This document shows positions 8,629 to 17,697 of a DNA stretch of 64,000 nucleotides, piece by piece. This stretch comes from Spirochaetia bacterium (GTDB lineage: Bacteria; Spirochaetota; Leptospiria; Turneriellales; JAOUOS01), in NCBI GenBank assembly GCA_029880285.1, contig JAOUOS010000002.1:124001-188000 (forward strand), given 5' to 3'. The notes below the pieces were generated by a model. It saw only the letters and a program-made list of their open reading frames with translations. It did no database searches and was not told the origin of the DNA. Position numbers and translations under genes: made by a program. The first letter of the stretch is position 1, and every line of letters starts with the position of its first letter.

Positions 8629-9717
8629 TTATTTCTCTTTTTTATTCATTTTTAACTTTTCAATCGCATTTTTTAACTTTGTTTTAAGATTTATATTTTT
8701 TGTTTGCGGGTTTTCTGTTTTTAATATTTCATTTTTAAGTTTACTATTTTTATTTCTTATTATTTTTTTATCTTTAATATCAAGTTGATTTTCTTTGGCC
8801 CCTATTATTTCTGTATTAATAATATTATTAACAACATTGTTATTATTAATTTGAATATGTTCACCCTCATTAAATATGAGTTTTGTTTTATTAAAACTTT
8901 CGCTTTGAATATCTTTTTTTAAAGAAAGAAAAACCCTGCCTTTAATAACATTCAATTTGAAATCTTTTTCACTTGTTTTTTCGATATTAAACTTATTTGA
9001 TATTTTATTATTATTTTTGTTGAATGGATTTGAAATGGGTGATAAAAAGCCAGCATTATTTATTGAGGGCCATTCAGCTATAAGGTTATAATCATTTATT
9101 TCTATAACAAGTTCCTGATTACTAAAACCTTCATATAAATTTGTTTCAATTTGTCCTTTATACAGCGATATTAAAATAGTAATTTTACCATCATTGACTT
9201 GTGTCTTATTTATAAAAATCTCGCTATTTTTTAATAATTTTATTTCAGCTGATAGTTTTTCAGCTTTATAAATATGTAAAGTATTCTCATTATAATTTGT
9301 TGAAATAATGGAATTTTCAGAAATCCCATTATTTATAAACTTATAATTTATGTCATGCGCTAAGAAAAAATTGTTTAATAATAAAAAAATCACAAATGTT
9401 GACGCTAAAAATGAAGAAAAAACAGGTATAAATTTATTTTTCTTAACGGAATTTTTACTTTCAGATTTAATTTTCGCTATTGCTCTATTAAACGCGTAAT
9501 CAGATACTTTTATATTTTCTTTTTTATTAATAGTTAAAAACTGCTTTATATTTTTTTTGCAAATATTACATAAATTTATTTTCTCATGTATGTTCTCAGC
9601 TTTATTATTCTTAATTAGATTACTTCTATTTAAAACTATGTTACCCGTATCATTTATAATATTGTATTTAATATATAATAATTCTTCAATATTCAAGTGT
9701 TCATGTTCTTTTTTCAT
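8629..9717 (-). CDS. FecR-like membrane protein / probable anti-sigma partner
   Basis: 362 aa, very Asn/Lys/Ile-rich. The N-terminal 100 residues are cytoplasmic and contain CNICKKNIKQF, a Cys pair like those of zinc anti-sigma domains. A single membrane helix spans about residues 102-121. The outer region has FecR-like beta segments (for example around LKNSEIFIN and FKLNVIKGRVFLSL) and then a Lys-rich low-complexity tail. It lies 58 bp downstream of an ECF sigma gene on the same strand, the usual arrangement for a membrane regulator of that sigma factor. The functional link is an inference. Confidence 0.6.
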   Translation of the reverse strand: MKKEHEHLNIEELLYIKYNIINDTGNIVLNRSNLIKNNKAENIHEKINLCNICKKNIKQFLTINKKENIKVSDYAFNRAIAKIKSESKNSVKKNKFIPVFSSFLASTFVIFLLLNNFFLAHDINYKFINNGISENSIISTNYNENTLHIYKAEKLSAEIKLLKNSEIFINKTQVNDGKITILISLYKGQIETNLYEGFSNQELVIEINDYNLIAEWPSINNAGFLSPISNPFNKNNNKISNKFNIEKTSEKDFKLNVIKGRVFLSLKKDIQSESFNKTKLIFNEGEHIQINNNNVVNNIINTEIIGAKENQLDIKDKKIIRNKNSKLKNEILKTENPQTKNINLKTKLKNAIEKLKMNKKEK

Positions 9718-9775
9718 TAGCCATAAAATCCTTTATTTTTACTTATTATACGTATTTTATATGTGTTTAAGGTCA

Positions 9776-10318
9776 TTATTCCTTTAGAAAATCTATATTT
9801 ATTTCATATTCTATTAATTTTTTTTCAAGAAATTTAAATAATCTTTCAATCATTCTTCTGATAGTTCTTTCAGATTTATTCATTATTTTTCCTATTTCTC
9901 TTTGAGTTAAGTTATTTTCTCTCAATAAGGCCAAAAGCGCTAATGATTTACCGCTTGCATCATATTCTAAGGCTAATTTTTCAATTATGTTTTGAAAGTC
10001 TTTTCTTTTTATTTTTTCATATGATTTATTGGCATCCCAATTTTCTGCCGGCAAATTATCTAAAAAATTGTCATCTTGAACAATTTTTTTTCTCTTTCTA
10101 TAAAAATCCATAGAAGCATTATGAGCTACTTTATATAGCCATGATTTTTCTGTTCCCTTATTAAGCTTACCTAGTTCAGCATTTTTTATAAATTTTTCCC
10201 ATGTTTCCTGCAGAATATCGTCAGCATTTTCTTCACCAACTAATCTTATTAAATATTTATATAATTGTTCATTTGTATTTTCATAAACTTCTCTAATATA
10301 TTTCTCATTTAATGTCAT
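9776..10318 (-). CDS. ECF-type RNA polymerase sigma factor
   Basis: 180 aa. Region 2 is seen in LIRLVGEENADDILQETWEKF (the DDxxQ-type core-binding motif) and WLYKVAHNASMDFYRKRKK. Region 4 is at the C-terminus with a helix-turn-helix in NNLTQREIGKIMNKSERTI. Regions 1.1 and 3 are absent, so it is an ECF sigma factor. It is the first gene of a pair with the FecR-like membrane protein and is divergent from the PP-loop gene at 10502. Target promoters are unknown. Confidence 0.88.
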   Translation of the reverse strand: MTLNEKYIREVYENTNEQLYKYLIRLVGEENADDILQETWEKFIKNAELGKLNKGTEKSWLYKVAHNASMDFYRKRKKIVQDDNFLDNLPAENWDANKSYEKIKRKDFQNIIEKLALEYDASGKSLALLALLRENNLTQREIGKIMNKSERTIRRMIERLFKFLEKKLIEYEINIDFLKE

Positions 10319-10501
10319 ATTAATTTTTCTACAGCTAACTTACTGATTTCTTCTCTTATTTGACGAAATTTTACGGTAATATTTTAAATCACATATTAAA
10401 ATAATAAAAAAGAATAAAACATATTTGGTGGTTAAGTAGTAAAACTCTTTTTTTATTTCTTTTAGTTTTCAGTAGGTCTAAGTTTTTTATAAAATCCTTA
10501 T

Positions 10502-11704
10502 ATGAATAAAAAACCAAGAGCATTAGTTCTTTTAAGCGGAGGATTAGATTCTGCTGTTGCGGCCAAAATGTTATTAGAGCAAAATATAGATGTTATTGGT
10601 ATTTATTTTTATACGGGATTTTGCATTACGGCGCAAAAAGCCAAAACAGGCAGAACTGATAAAAAAGTATCTGACGCAAAATTGGTAGCAGATAAATTGA
10701 ATATTCCTCTTGAAACTATCGATATAAGCAGAAAATATTTACCACTTGTTAGCAACCCAAAATTTGGATATGGGAAAAATATAAATCCATGTATTGACTG
10801 CCGTATTTTCATGCTTCAAGAGGCAAAAAATCTATTAGAATTTTACAATGCCGATTTTGTTGCAACGGGCGAAATAATTGATCAGAGGCCAAAATCTCAA
10901 AAAAAACATACTCAGTTATTAATACAAAAAGAATCAAAACTAGAAAATAAACTTCTAAGACCTTTATCTGCAAAACTTTTACCTAAAACTGAACCAGAAG
11001 AAAAAGGATGGCTGCAAAGAGAAAATCTTGAAAGTATTAACGGACGTTCCAGAAAAAAACAGCTTCTTCTTGCAAAAAAATGGAATATTTCGGAATTTAG
11101 CACCCCTGCGGGCGGATGTTGTTTTTTAGCTGATGAAACCTATAGTGTACGATTTAAAGATTTAATAAAAAGAAGGCAAGCAATTTTAAATATGAATGAA
11201 ATAAAAAGTATATCGCATGAAGAAGTCATACTTTTAGGAACTGGCCGGCATTTTAAGATGACATCAAATTCTAAATTCATTTGCGGCCGTGATGAATCGG
11301 AAAATAATTTACTCAATCATTTTAAAAACGATAAAATTGTTTTAAGGGCACAGGAAAATATACCTGGTCCAACCGGAATTTTTTCTTCATTTATAACAGA
11401 TAAAGATATGTTCAATAAACAAAGAACATACCTAAAAGACGAATTTAAGAATAACTGGAAAATAAATGAAAATATTGAGACAATTAATTTAATTAATAAT
11501 TTTTTAGAAAAAAATAATATTTACCTATTACCTGAAGAAGTTTTTTTAGCAGCCCAAATACTAACACGCTATAGTGATAAAAAAAATAACTTAACTGTTA
11601 CACTATCGTTTGAAAACTCAAAAACAAATGATAATATTATTATTGTATGCGATGAATATGAAGATTATAATCTTCTTAGTAAAAATAATATTTCTAAAAA
11701 ATAA
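10502..11704 (+). CDS. PP-loop ATPase related to tRNA 2-thiouridylase (MnmA-like)
   Basis: 400 aa. The PP-loop SGGLDSAVAAKML lies at about residues 12-24. NPCIDCRIFM (about 98) and PAGGCCFLAD (about 202) place cysteines where tRNA-thiolating enzymes carry catalytic Cys. The family (COG0482-like) adenylates a tRNA uridine and inserts sulfur. The C-terminal 170 residues are not the standard MnmA beta-barrel, so this may be one of the MnmA/ThiI-like variants with a different tRNA position or substrate. It is a single gene, convergent with der (1 bp between stops). Confidence 0.65.
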   Translation: MNKKPRALVLLSGGLDSAVAAKMLLEQNIDVIGIYFYTGFCITAQKAKTGRTDKKVSDAKLVADKLNIPLETIDISRKYLPLVSNPKFGYGKNINPCIDCRIFMLQEAKNLLEFYNADFVATGEIIDQRPKSQKKHTQLLIQKESKLENKLLRPLSAKLLPKTEPEEKGWLQRENLESINGRSRKKQLLLAKKWNISEFSTPAGGCCFLADETYSVRFKDLIKRRQAILNMNEIKSISHEEVILLGTGRHFKMTSNSKFICGRDESENNLLNHFKNDKIVLRAQENIPGPTGIFSSFITDKDMFNKQRTYLKDEFKNNWKINENIETINLINNFLEKNNIYLLPEEVFLAAQILTRYSDKKNNLTVTLSFENSKTNDNIIIVCDEYEDYNLLSKNNISKK

Positions 11705-11705
11705 A

Positions 11706-13010
11706 TTATGATTTTTTTCTTATATCCAGTAAAATGGGTATCTCTTCTAATGAAAATTCTTTTCTTATGCTTTTTAATATAAATTTATGAATATTTGATG
11801 GCAGCTTTCCTATTTTAGAAAAAATAATAAAAACTAATTTAGGATAAGCTTGAGTAATATAATTCAATTTAAAAGCACTTTGATTAAAAATAACATTATT
11901 CTTCATTTTTTCTAAAAATTTATTTAAATCATTGGTATTTATTTTTACATTATTTTTTTCTTTTAATTTATAGGCCTTTTCAATAATTTTTATCGTATTT
12001 TTTCCCGTAATGGAACTTATAAAAAAAATAGGTATTTTCCAAAATATTTTATGTATATTATTTATTTCTTCTTCCAGATTATTTTTTATTAATAAATCTA
12101 ACTTATCAGATTTATTAAAAGCGATAATAAGTGGTTTCATTTTTTTTTCTAATAACACAATAATATTTTTATTTTGCTTATCTACCCCTTCATGCGGATC
12201 AATTAATAAAAGCACCACATCAGCCTGCTCGGCCGCTTTTTCTGTACGATTTATTGAAAAGTATTCAACATCTTCAATAATTTTACTTCTTTTTCGCATA
12301 CCAGCGGTATCTACAATTAAAATTTTTTTTCCGTTAAAAATAAATGAATCTTTTAAAGCGTCTCTGGTAGTACCCGGAATATCAGAAGTAAGGGCCTTTT
12401 CTTTTTTAATAAAATAGTTAAATAACGTACTTTTTCCTGCGTTTGGTTTTCCTATAATCGCGATTTTTAATATTTCAACGTTTTCTTTATTTTCATCAAT
12501 AATTTTTTCAGGCATGTTAAAATAATTGATTATTTTTTCTCTTAAATCTTTTATATTTCTATTATTTAATGCCGAAACAAAAAAAACTGTTTTAAAACCT
12601 AACGCATAAAAATCAGACGCATATATTTCTAAAGAAGGATCATCTACAAAGTTTACAACAAGCCATACGGGTTTCTTAATATGCCTCAAAGTTTCGCACA
12701 AATCTTTTTCATAGGAAGATAAACCCTTAATTGAAACTATCCATAAAAACAAATGGCAGTTTTCTAATTCTTTAAAGGCTTTTTCAATGGATAATTTTTG
12801 CAATATATCATTTTTAATTTCTTTTTCATGCTCAAAACCGGGAAAATCTATAATTTCCCAGCTGCCTTCTGCCCAATCAACCTTTTCTCTAACTAAGTCA
12901 CGGGTTACACCGGGCTTATCATATTCGATACTTATCCTTTTTTTAATTAATGAATTAAATAAAGTACTCTTGCCTACGTTTTGTTTTCCTATTACGGCTA
13001 TTTTTGGCAT
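11706..13010 (-). CDS. der: Ribosome assembly GTPase Der (EngA)
   Basis: 434 aa with two tandem GTPase domains, diagnostic of Der. G1 of the first is GKQNVGKST (about residue 8) and of the second GKPNAGKST (about 190); both carry switch regions with GVTRD / GTTRD, DFPG / DTAG, and NFVD / NKSD base-recognition motifs. The KH-like C-terminal domain ends near ILLDIRKKS. It acts in 50S subunit maturation. It follows tRNA-Leu and rplQ on the same strand. Confidence 0.96.
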   Translation of the reverse strand: MPKIAVIGKQNVGKSTLFNSLIKKRISIEYDKPGVTRDLVREKVDWAEGSWEIIDFPGFEHEKEIKNDILQKLSIEKAFKELENCHLFLWIVSIKGLSSYEKDLCETLRHIKKPVWLVVNFVDDPSLEIYASDFYALGFKTVFFVSALNNRNIKDLREKIINYFNMPEKIIDENKENVEILKIAIIGKPNAGKSTLFNYFIKKEKALTSDIPGTTRDALKDSFIFNGKKILIVDTAGMRKRSKIIEDVEYFSINRTEKAAEQADVVLLLIDPHEGVDKQNKNIIVLLEKKMKPLIIAFNKSDKLDLLIKNNLEEEINNIHKIFWKIPIFFISSITGKNTIKIIEKAYKLKEKNNVKINTNDLNKFLEKMKNNVIFNQSAFKLNYITQAYPKLVFIIFSKIGKLPSNIHKFILKSIRKEFSLEEIPILLDIRKKS

Positions 13011-13062
13011 AATTACTGCTATTATTCAATAGATAAGAAGTAAAGCTGAATTAAGTATCTAT

Positions 13063-13148
13063 TGCCCGGGGGGGGACTTGAACCCCCACAGAATTTTATT
13101 TCTACAGGCACCTCAAGCCTGCGTGTCTACCAGTTCCACCACCCGGAC
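13063..13148 (-). tRNA. tRNA-Leu (anticodon GAG)
   Basis: 86-nt class II tRNA read on the minus strand. The acceptor stem GTCCGGG pairs with CCCGGGC (one G-U pair), the D-arm has GGTGGAACTGGTAGAC, the anticodon loop TTGAGGT is closed by CAGGC/GCCTG, there is a long variable arm, and the T-arm contains GGTTCAAGT. The discriminator is A and CCA is not encoded. It lies between rplQ and der on the same strand and may be cotranscribed and processed. Confidence 0.95.
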
Positions 13149-13199
13149 TGTGAGTTATAAATAAATTTTTGAAAGGAGTTTAAATGATAAATATATATT

Positions 13200-13718
13200 T
13201 TATTTATTTTTTTCTTTTTTTGTCTTTTCTTTTAGATCTTTTTTATCTGTTTCTTTAACAGTAGTTTTTTCTTTTTTAGACTTTTTTAAACCCTCTCTTA
13301 AAGCTTTTCTTTCTTCTTTAAGTTCAACTAAGTCTTTTTTATCAACTAACTGTAACAAAGCCATTTCAGAACTATCAGAGCTTCTTTTCCCTAATCGTAT
13401 AATTCTGGTATATCCACCATTTCTATCTTTATTTCTTGGTCCTATATCATTTACCAATTTATGAATTACTTCTTTTTGCTTTATAAATTTTTCTATTTGC
13501 CTTATATTATGAATTTTATCTTCATTTGATATTTGGTCAATAGTATTTTTTTTCGCTCTTGTTATCAATTTTTCTGCAAAAGATCGTGCCGCTTTTACTT
13601 TTGCTACCGTACTTTTTATCTGCTCATGGAAAAATAGCGAAGTTACCATATTATTTAACATAGCCTTTCGGTGGGAACTTGTTCGATGCAGCTGTTTTAC
13701 TTTATTTCGTTTTCTCAT
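13200..13718 (-). CDS. rplQ: 50S ribosomal protein L17 with Lys-rich tail
   Basis: 172 aa from the ATG at 13718, chosen because [20 protein letters not shown] is the standard L17 start and GGAG lies just upstream; the longer reading frame would begin inside rpoA. The conserved core occupies about residues 1-125 ([13 protein letters not shown]). The last 45 residues are almost only Lys, Glu and Thr, longer than most L17. It is the last gene of the ribosomal cluster, 16 bp after rpoA. Confidence 0.95.
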   Translation of the reverse strand: MRKRNKVKQLHRTSSHRKAMLNNMVTSLFFHEQIKSTVAKVKAARSFAEKLITRAKKNTIDQISNEDKIHNIRQIEKFIKQKEVIHKLVNDIGPRNKDRNGGYTRIIRLGKRSSDSSEMALLQLVDKKDLVELKEERKALREGLKKSKKEKTTVKETDKKDLKEKTKKEKNK

Positions 13719-13734
13719 TTTAAAACTCCATACA

Positions 13735-14748
13735 TTATCGTACAATATCTCTCATACCAAATGATAAACCTAGTTCTGCAAGCTTACTTTTTAATGCCAG
13801 CAATACTTTGTCTGAATAATGCTTACTTTTTCTTAAATCTTCTTCATATTTAGCTACTAAATCTTTTATCATATGCATATCTAAACTTTTTAATACCGCA
13901 ACTGAGCGAACAGATAATTCTAATTCTTCAAGAGGTGTATTTAAAAGTTTCTTCATTTTTTCATCAGTCTCATCAAACTCTTCTTCTTCTTCATACATCT
14001 CTTCTTCAAAGTTTATAAATACTGTTAGATGTTCTTTTAATATTTTTGCAGCATATGCAACTGCGTCTTCGGGAGGAATCGTATTATTTGTCCATACTTC
14101 TAATGTAAGCTTGTCATAGTCGGTACGCTGATCAACTCTTGTTTCATTAATTTCAAAGTTTACTTTTTCAATAGGAGAAAATAATGCATCTACAGGTATC
14201 ACTCCAACTTCGTCTATATGTTTTTTTATAACTTCAGCTGGTACATATCCCCTGCCTTTATCAACTTGAATACTCATTTGTATATTCGCGTCTGCATCTA
14301 AGTGAGCAATTACCAAATCTGGATTCATAATCTCAACTTGTGAATTTACGTTTAAATCTGATGCTAATAGAAGTCCGGCGCCTTTTTTTTCAACATCAAG
14401 CGTTACGGGACCCATGCCTTCATATCTAATATTTACTTTTTTTAAGTTTAATATTATTTTCGTAATGTCTTCTACAACGCCTTTTATTGTTGTAAACTCA
14501 TGACTGAGACCTTCTATTTTTACGGCTACAATTGCGGCACCCTCTATCATAGACATTAAAATTCTTCTTAATGAATTTCCTATCGTTAATCCTACACCTT
14601 TTTCAAACGGCTCAGCAATAAACTTGCCGTAATTTTCATTTTGCTCTACATGATGAAACTCAACAAATTTTGGACGTTTTAAACCCTTTAAAAGGTTTTT
14701 TGGTGTTTCTTTTGCTGATTTTGTTGTTTTTTCTGTTGTTGCATCCAT
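13735..14748 (-). CDS. rpoA: DNA-directed RNA polymerase subunit alpha
   Basis: 337 aa, normal length. The N-terminal dimerisation domain has [17 protein letters not shown] very acidic linker ([17 protein letters not shown], about residues 250-268) is followed by the C-terminal domain with the [10 protein letters not shown] helix that contacts UP elements and activators. The first 25 residues are a Thr/Lys-rich extension. It sits between rpsD and rplQ in the alpha operon. Confidence 0.97.
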   Translation of the reverse strand: MDATTEKTTKSAKETPKNLLKGLKRPKFVEFHHVEQNENYGKFIAEPFEKGVGLTIGNSLRRILMSMIEGAAIVAVKIEGLSHEFTTIKGVVEDITKIILNLKKVNIRYEGMGPVTLDVEKKGAGLLLASDLNVNSQVEIMNPDLVIAHLDADANIQMSIQVDKGRGYVPAEVIKKHIDEVGVIPVDALFSPIEKVNFEINETRVDQRTDYDKLTLEVWTNNTIPPEDAVAYAAKILKEHLTVFINFEEEMYEEEEEFDETDEKMKKLLNTPLEELELSVRSVAVLKSLDMHMIKDLVAKYEEDLRKSKHYSDKVLLALKSKLAELGLSFGMRDIVR

Positions 14749-14778
14749 AGTATTTTACCTTATTTCATTTGGTATTGT

Positions 14779-15408
14779 TTATTTAGAATATAACTCTACA
14801 ATTACCTGTTCTCTAATTGGAATATCCACATTTTCTCTTCGCGGAAGTTCTTTTATCTTACCTGATTTTCCATCTACTGCCAATTCTATCCAATCGGCTA
14901 TTAAGCCAACTCCCTGAGCTAACTCTATATTAGCTTCGATAGCTTCTGAAGCGTTCATTTTTTTATTTAATGATATCTCATCATTAATCTTTACCTGATA
15001 AGAAGCCACATTTACCTGTTTATTATTCACTAATATATGCCCATGTGATATAATATTTCTGGCATGAGCTCTAGATGACGCAATTCCCATTCTATATAAT
15101 GTATTATCCAGTCTTCGTTCTAAAAGCATTAATAAATTTTCACCAGTAATACCTTTCATCTTTTGAGCTTTCTTAAAATAATTTCTAAATGGCTTTTCTA
15201 ATACACCATAAATTCTTTTCACTTTTTGTTTTTCACGTAACTGGGCTCCATAACCAGAAACTTTTGGCTTTCTTTTGGGAACAGGACCCGGAGGATTTTT
15301 TCTATCATTAAATGAACATTTATCTATTAAACATCTTTGACCTTTTAAAAATAATTTTAGGCCTTCTCTTCGGCATAACTTACAAACTGGTCCTATATAT
15401 CTTGCCAT
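14779..15408 (-). CDS. rpsD: 30S ribosomal protein S4
   Basis: 209 aa from the ATG at 15408 (MARYIGPVCKLCRREG, the conserved start). A longer frame to 15456 overlaps rpsK and is not used. The N-terminus retains a four-Cys zinc site (C-x2-C near residue 9 and two Cys near 26-31), and an S4 RNA-binding domain lies near the centre (LDNTLYRMGIASSRAHARN). It nucleates 16S folding and can repress the alpha operon. Confidence 0.96.
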   Translation of the reverse strand: MARYIGPVCKLCRREGLKLFLKGQRCLIDKCSFNDRKNPPGPVPKRKPKVSGYGAQLREKQKVKRIYGVLEKPFRNYFKKAQKMKGITGENLLMLLERRLDNTLYRMGIASSRAHARNIISHGHILVNNKQVNVASYQVKINDEISLNKKMNASEAIEANIELAQGVGLIADWIELAVDGKSGKIKELPRRENVDIPIREQVIVELYSK

Positions 15409-15421
15409 ATTAATATTATCC

Positions 15422-15808
15422 TTATACTCTTCTTTTCTTTTGCGGTCTGCATCCATTATGAGGTATTGGCGTTATATCTTTAATTAATGCAATTTTTAAA
15501 CCCGAAGTCGCCAGCGTTCTTATAGCGCTTTCTCTACCTACGCCTGGACCTTTTACATATATTTCCATTTCATGAAGACCTCGTTCTCTTGCTTTATCTA
15601 AAGCTGCTTTTGCTGCTAATTGCGCCGCATAAGGTGTCGCCTTTCTTGAACCTTTAAATTCCATTGAACCTCCAGATGCCCAAGTTATAGCGGCGCCTTT
15701 CATATCCGTTATTGTTATTATTGTATTATTAAATGTAGCGTTTATATATGCTTTACCCTTCGGTACTTTATTTTTATCTTTTTTGCTTTCTTGTTTTTCA
15801 GTTGCCAT
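15422..15808 (-). CDS. rpsK: 30S ribosomal protein S11
   Basis: 128 aa. [35 protein letters not shown] and the basic C-terminus [12 protein letters not shown] are standard S11 features of the 30S platform. The gene lies between rpsM (20-bp gap) and rpsD. Confidence 0.97.
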   Translation of the reverse strand: MATEKQESKKDKNKVPKGKAYINATFNNTIITITDMKGAAITWASGGSMEFKGSRKATPYAAQLAAKAALDKARERGLHEMEIYVKGPGVGRESAIRTLATSGLKIALIKDITPIPHNGCRPQKKRRV

Positions 15809-15828
15809 AATCTTTTCCTATCAATTTA

Positions 15829-16194
15829 TTATTTCTTTTTACCGGGTACAGTACTTCTTTTTCCTTTTCTTGTTCTTGCATTTGTTTTTGTTCTTTGCCC
15901 CGAAACAGGTAATCCTCTTCTATGTCTTAAACCTTTATAGCAGCCTATATCCATTAATCTTTTAATATCCATAGCAATCTTTGATCTAAGTTCTCCTTCA
16001 ACCTGAAAACTTTCTATTTCTTTTCTTATATTAGCGGTTTCTTCTTCTGTAAGTTTACTCACTCTTTTATCCAAGGGAATATTTGTTTTTTTCATTATTT
16101 CTTTTGCTCTAGAACGTCCAATCCCATATATATAAGTTAAACTTATTTCTACTCTTTTTTGAGGTGGTAAATCTACTCCTGCTATTCTTGCCAT
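15829..16194 (-). CDS. rpsM: 30S ribosomal protein S13
   Basis: 122 aa from the ATG at 16194 ([17 protein letters not shown]). The frame is open upstream, but that part overlaps rpmJ. It has the helix-hairpin-helix [11 protein letters not shown] and the C-terminal tail [20 protein letters not shown] that reaches the P-site tRNA. It is a subunit of the 30S head. Confidence 0.96.
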   Translation of the reverse strand: MARIAGVDLPPQKRVEISLTYIYGIGRSRAKEIMKKTNIPLDKRVSKLTEEETANIRKEIESFQVEGELRSKIAMDIKRLMDIGCYKGLRHRRGLPVSGQRTKTNARTRKGKRSTVPGKKK

Positions 16195-16201
16195 ATTAAT
16201 C

Positions 16202-16318
16202 TCACTTTTGTCGCTGCTTATGCCGCGGGTTAGTTTTACAAATAACCCGAACAACTCCTTTTCTTCTTATTACTCTACAATGAGGACACATTTTTCTAAC
16301 TGAAGCTCTTACTTTCAT
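16202..16318 (-). CDS. rpmJ: 50S ribosomal protein L36
   Basis: 38 aa, from the ATG at 16318 to the TGA at 16202-16204. [20 protein letters not shown] starts the protein; CPHC and a further Cys and His (VICKTNPRH) form the zinc site of the C+ type of L36. It sits between map and rpsM, where infA-rpmJ normally lies, but no infA precedes it. The spacing to rpsM is 7 bp. Confidence 0.95.
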   Translation of the reverse strand: MKVRASVRKMCPHCRVIRRKGVVRVICKTNPRHKQRQK

Positions 16319-16340
16319 ATTAATCCTCCACAATTTTTAA

Positions 16341-17132
16341 TCATGCGATATGTTTCTCCAATACATCTATACTTACGCCAGAAGGCAATGTACAAATTGT
16401 TGGCCCATTAGATGTAACTGCTATGGTATGTTCAAAATGGGCACTTAGTGAACCATCTTTTGTCTTTACGGTCCAATCGTCATTTTCAGTATAAATTTCA
16501 TGATTTCCTTCGTTAATCATTGGCTCTATAGCTAAAACCATACCTGTTCTTATTTTAATGCCATCTTTTTTCTTACCATAATTGGGAACCTGAGGCTCTT
16601 CATGAATTGATCTTCCAACACCATGCCCCACCAGACTTCTTACTACAGAGAAACCAACTGATTCTGCATGTTTTTGAATAGCCTCACCTATTGCTCCAAT
16701 TCTATTTTCTTGTTTTGCTGCCTGAATTCCTTTGTATAATGACTTACTTGTTACTTTTATTAATTTTTCAGCTTTTTCGCTTATTTTTCCCACCGGCCAT
16801 GTCCAAGCTGTATCTGCATAATAATTATTATACTTTACTCCAATATCTATACCAATAATATCACCATTTTTTAATACTTTATTTTTATGTGGAATTTCAT
16901 GAACAACACTATCATTTACCGATGTACATACAGCAGCTGGATATCCCTGAAACCCCAAAAATGCAGGATATGCTTTTTTTCTTCTAATAAATTTTTCTGC
17001 CATATCGTTTAATTCTTTTGTTGTTATTCCTTCTTTAATAAATTCTTTCAAATAAATATGTGTTTCAAATGCTATCTCACCGGCAGCTCTTATTTTCTCT
17101 ACCTCTCTGGTTGTATATATATGAATAGCCAT
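16341..17132 (-). CDS. map: Methionine aminopeptidase type I
   Basis: 263 aa. It removes the initiator Met from new proteins. The five metal ligands are visible: Asp in GIDIGV, Asp in YYADTA, His in GHGVGRSIHEE, Glu in AIEPMI and Glu in SAHFEHT. There is no N-terminal zinc extension. It is 1 bp downstream of adk in the spc part of the cluster. Confidence 0.96.
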   Translation of the reverse strand: MAIHIYTTREVEKIRAAGEIAFETHIYLKEFIKEGITTKELNDMAEKFIRRKKAYPAFLGFQGYPAAVCTSVNDSVVHEIPHKNKVLKNGDIIGIDIGVKYNNYYADTAWTWPVGKISEKAEKLIKVTSKSLYKGIQAAKQENRIGAIGEAIQKHAESVGFSVVRSLVGHGVGRSIHEEPQVPNYGKKKDGIKIRTGMVLAIEPMINEGNHEIYTENDDWTVKTKDGSLSAHFEHTIAVTSNGPTICTLPSGVSIDVLEKHIA

Positions 17133-17133
17133 T

Positions 17134-17697
17134 TCATGCGCCTAATACCTGCTTTACCTCTATAGATATATCATCAACATTTCCTATACCATTTATTCTT
17201 TTAAGTATTCCTTTATTTTCATAATAATTTATAACCGGTTCCGTTTTTTCACGAAAAACTTCTAGTCTTTTTTTAACCGACTCTATATTATCATCAGCTC
17301 TGCCTTCTTCGCCTGCTCTTATTTTTATTCTATCAATTAATTCTTGCTCATTAACCTCAAAATATATTACTCTATTTATTTTCAATCCATTTTTTGAAAA
17401 TACATCTTCTAATGCATCTGCCTGCGCAGTCGTTCTAGGAAAACCGTCTAATATGAATCCTTCATTGCAGTCTGAATTTTTTATTCTTTCCTGAATAATT
17501 CCTATAACAACCTCATCGGGTACAAGATCCCCTCTATCCATATATTCTTTTGCTTTAAGCCCAAGTTCTGTTTTATTATTTATACTATCACGTAATATGT
17601 CTCCAGTTGAAATTTGCGGAATTTTCAATCTTTCAACCATAATCTTTGATTGAGTTCCTTTGCCAGCGCCCGGAGGTCCCATAACTATCAGGTTCAT
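17134..17697 (-). CDS. adk: Adenylate kinase (short LID form)
   Basis: 187 aa. P-loop GPPGAGKGTQ at residue 7, GFPRTTAQADAL in the AMP site and the LID Arg residues (GRADDN) are present. The LID is short and has no Cys cluster, so this is the short bacterial form without zinc. It converts AMP and ATP to 2 ADP. Its ATG overlaps the end of secY by 4 bp. Confidence 0.97.
   Translation of the reverse strand: MNLIVMGPPGAGKGTQSKIMVERLKIPQISTGDILRDSINNKTELGLKAKEYMDRGDLVPDEVVIGIIQERIKNSDCNEGFILDGFPRTTAQADALEDVFSKNGLKINRVIYFEVNEQELIDRIKIRAGEEGRADDNIESVKKRLEVFREKTEPVINYYENKGILKRINGIGNVDDISIEVKQVLGA

Noticed and set aside
16202..16254. A longer S13 start at 16254.
   Set aside because: It overlaps rpmJ and adds 20 residues not found in S13; the ATG at 16194 gives the canonical [11 protein letters not shown] start.
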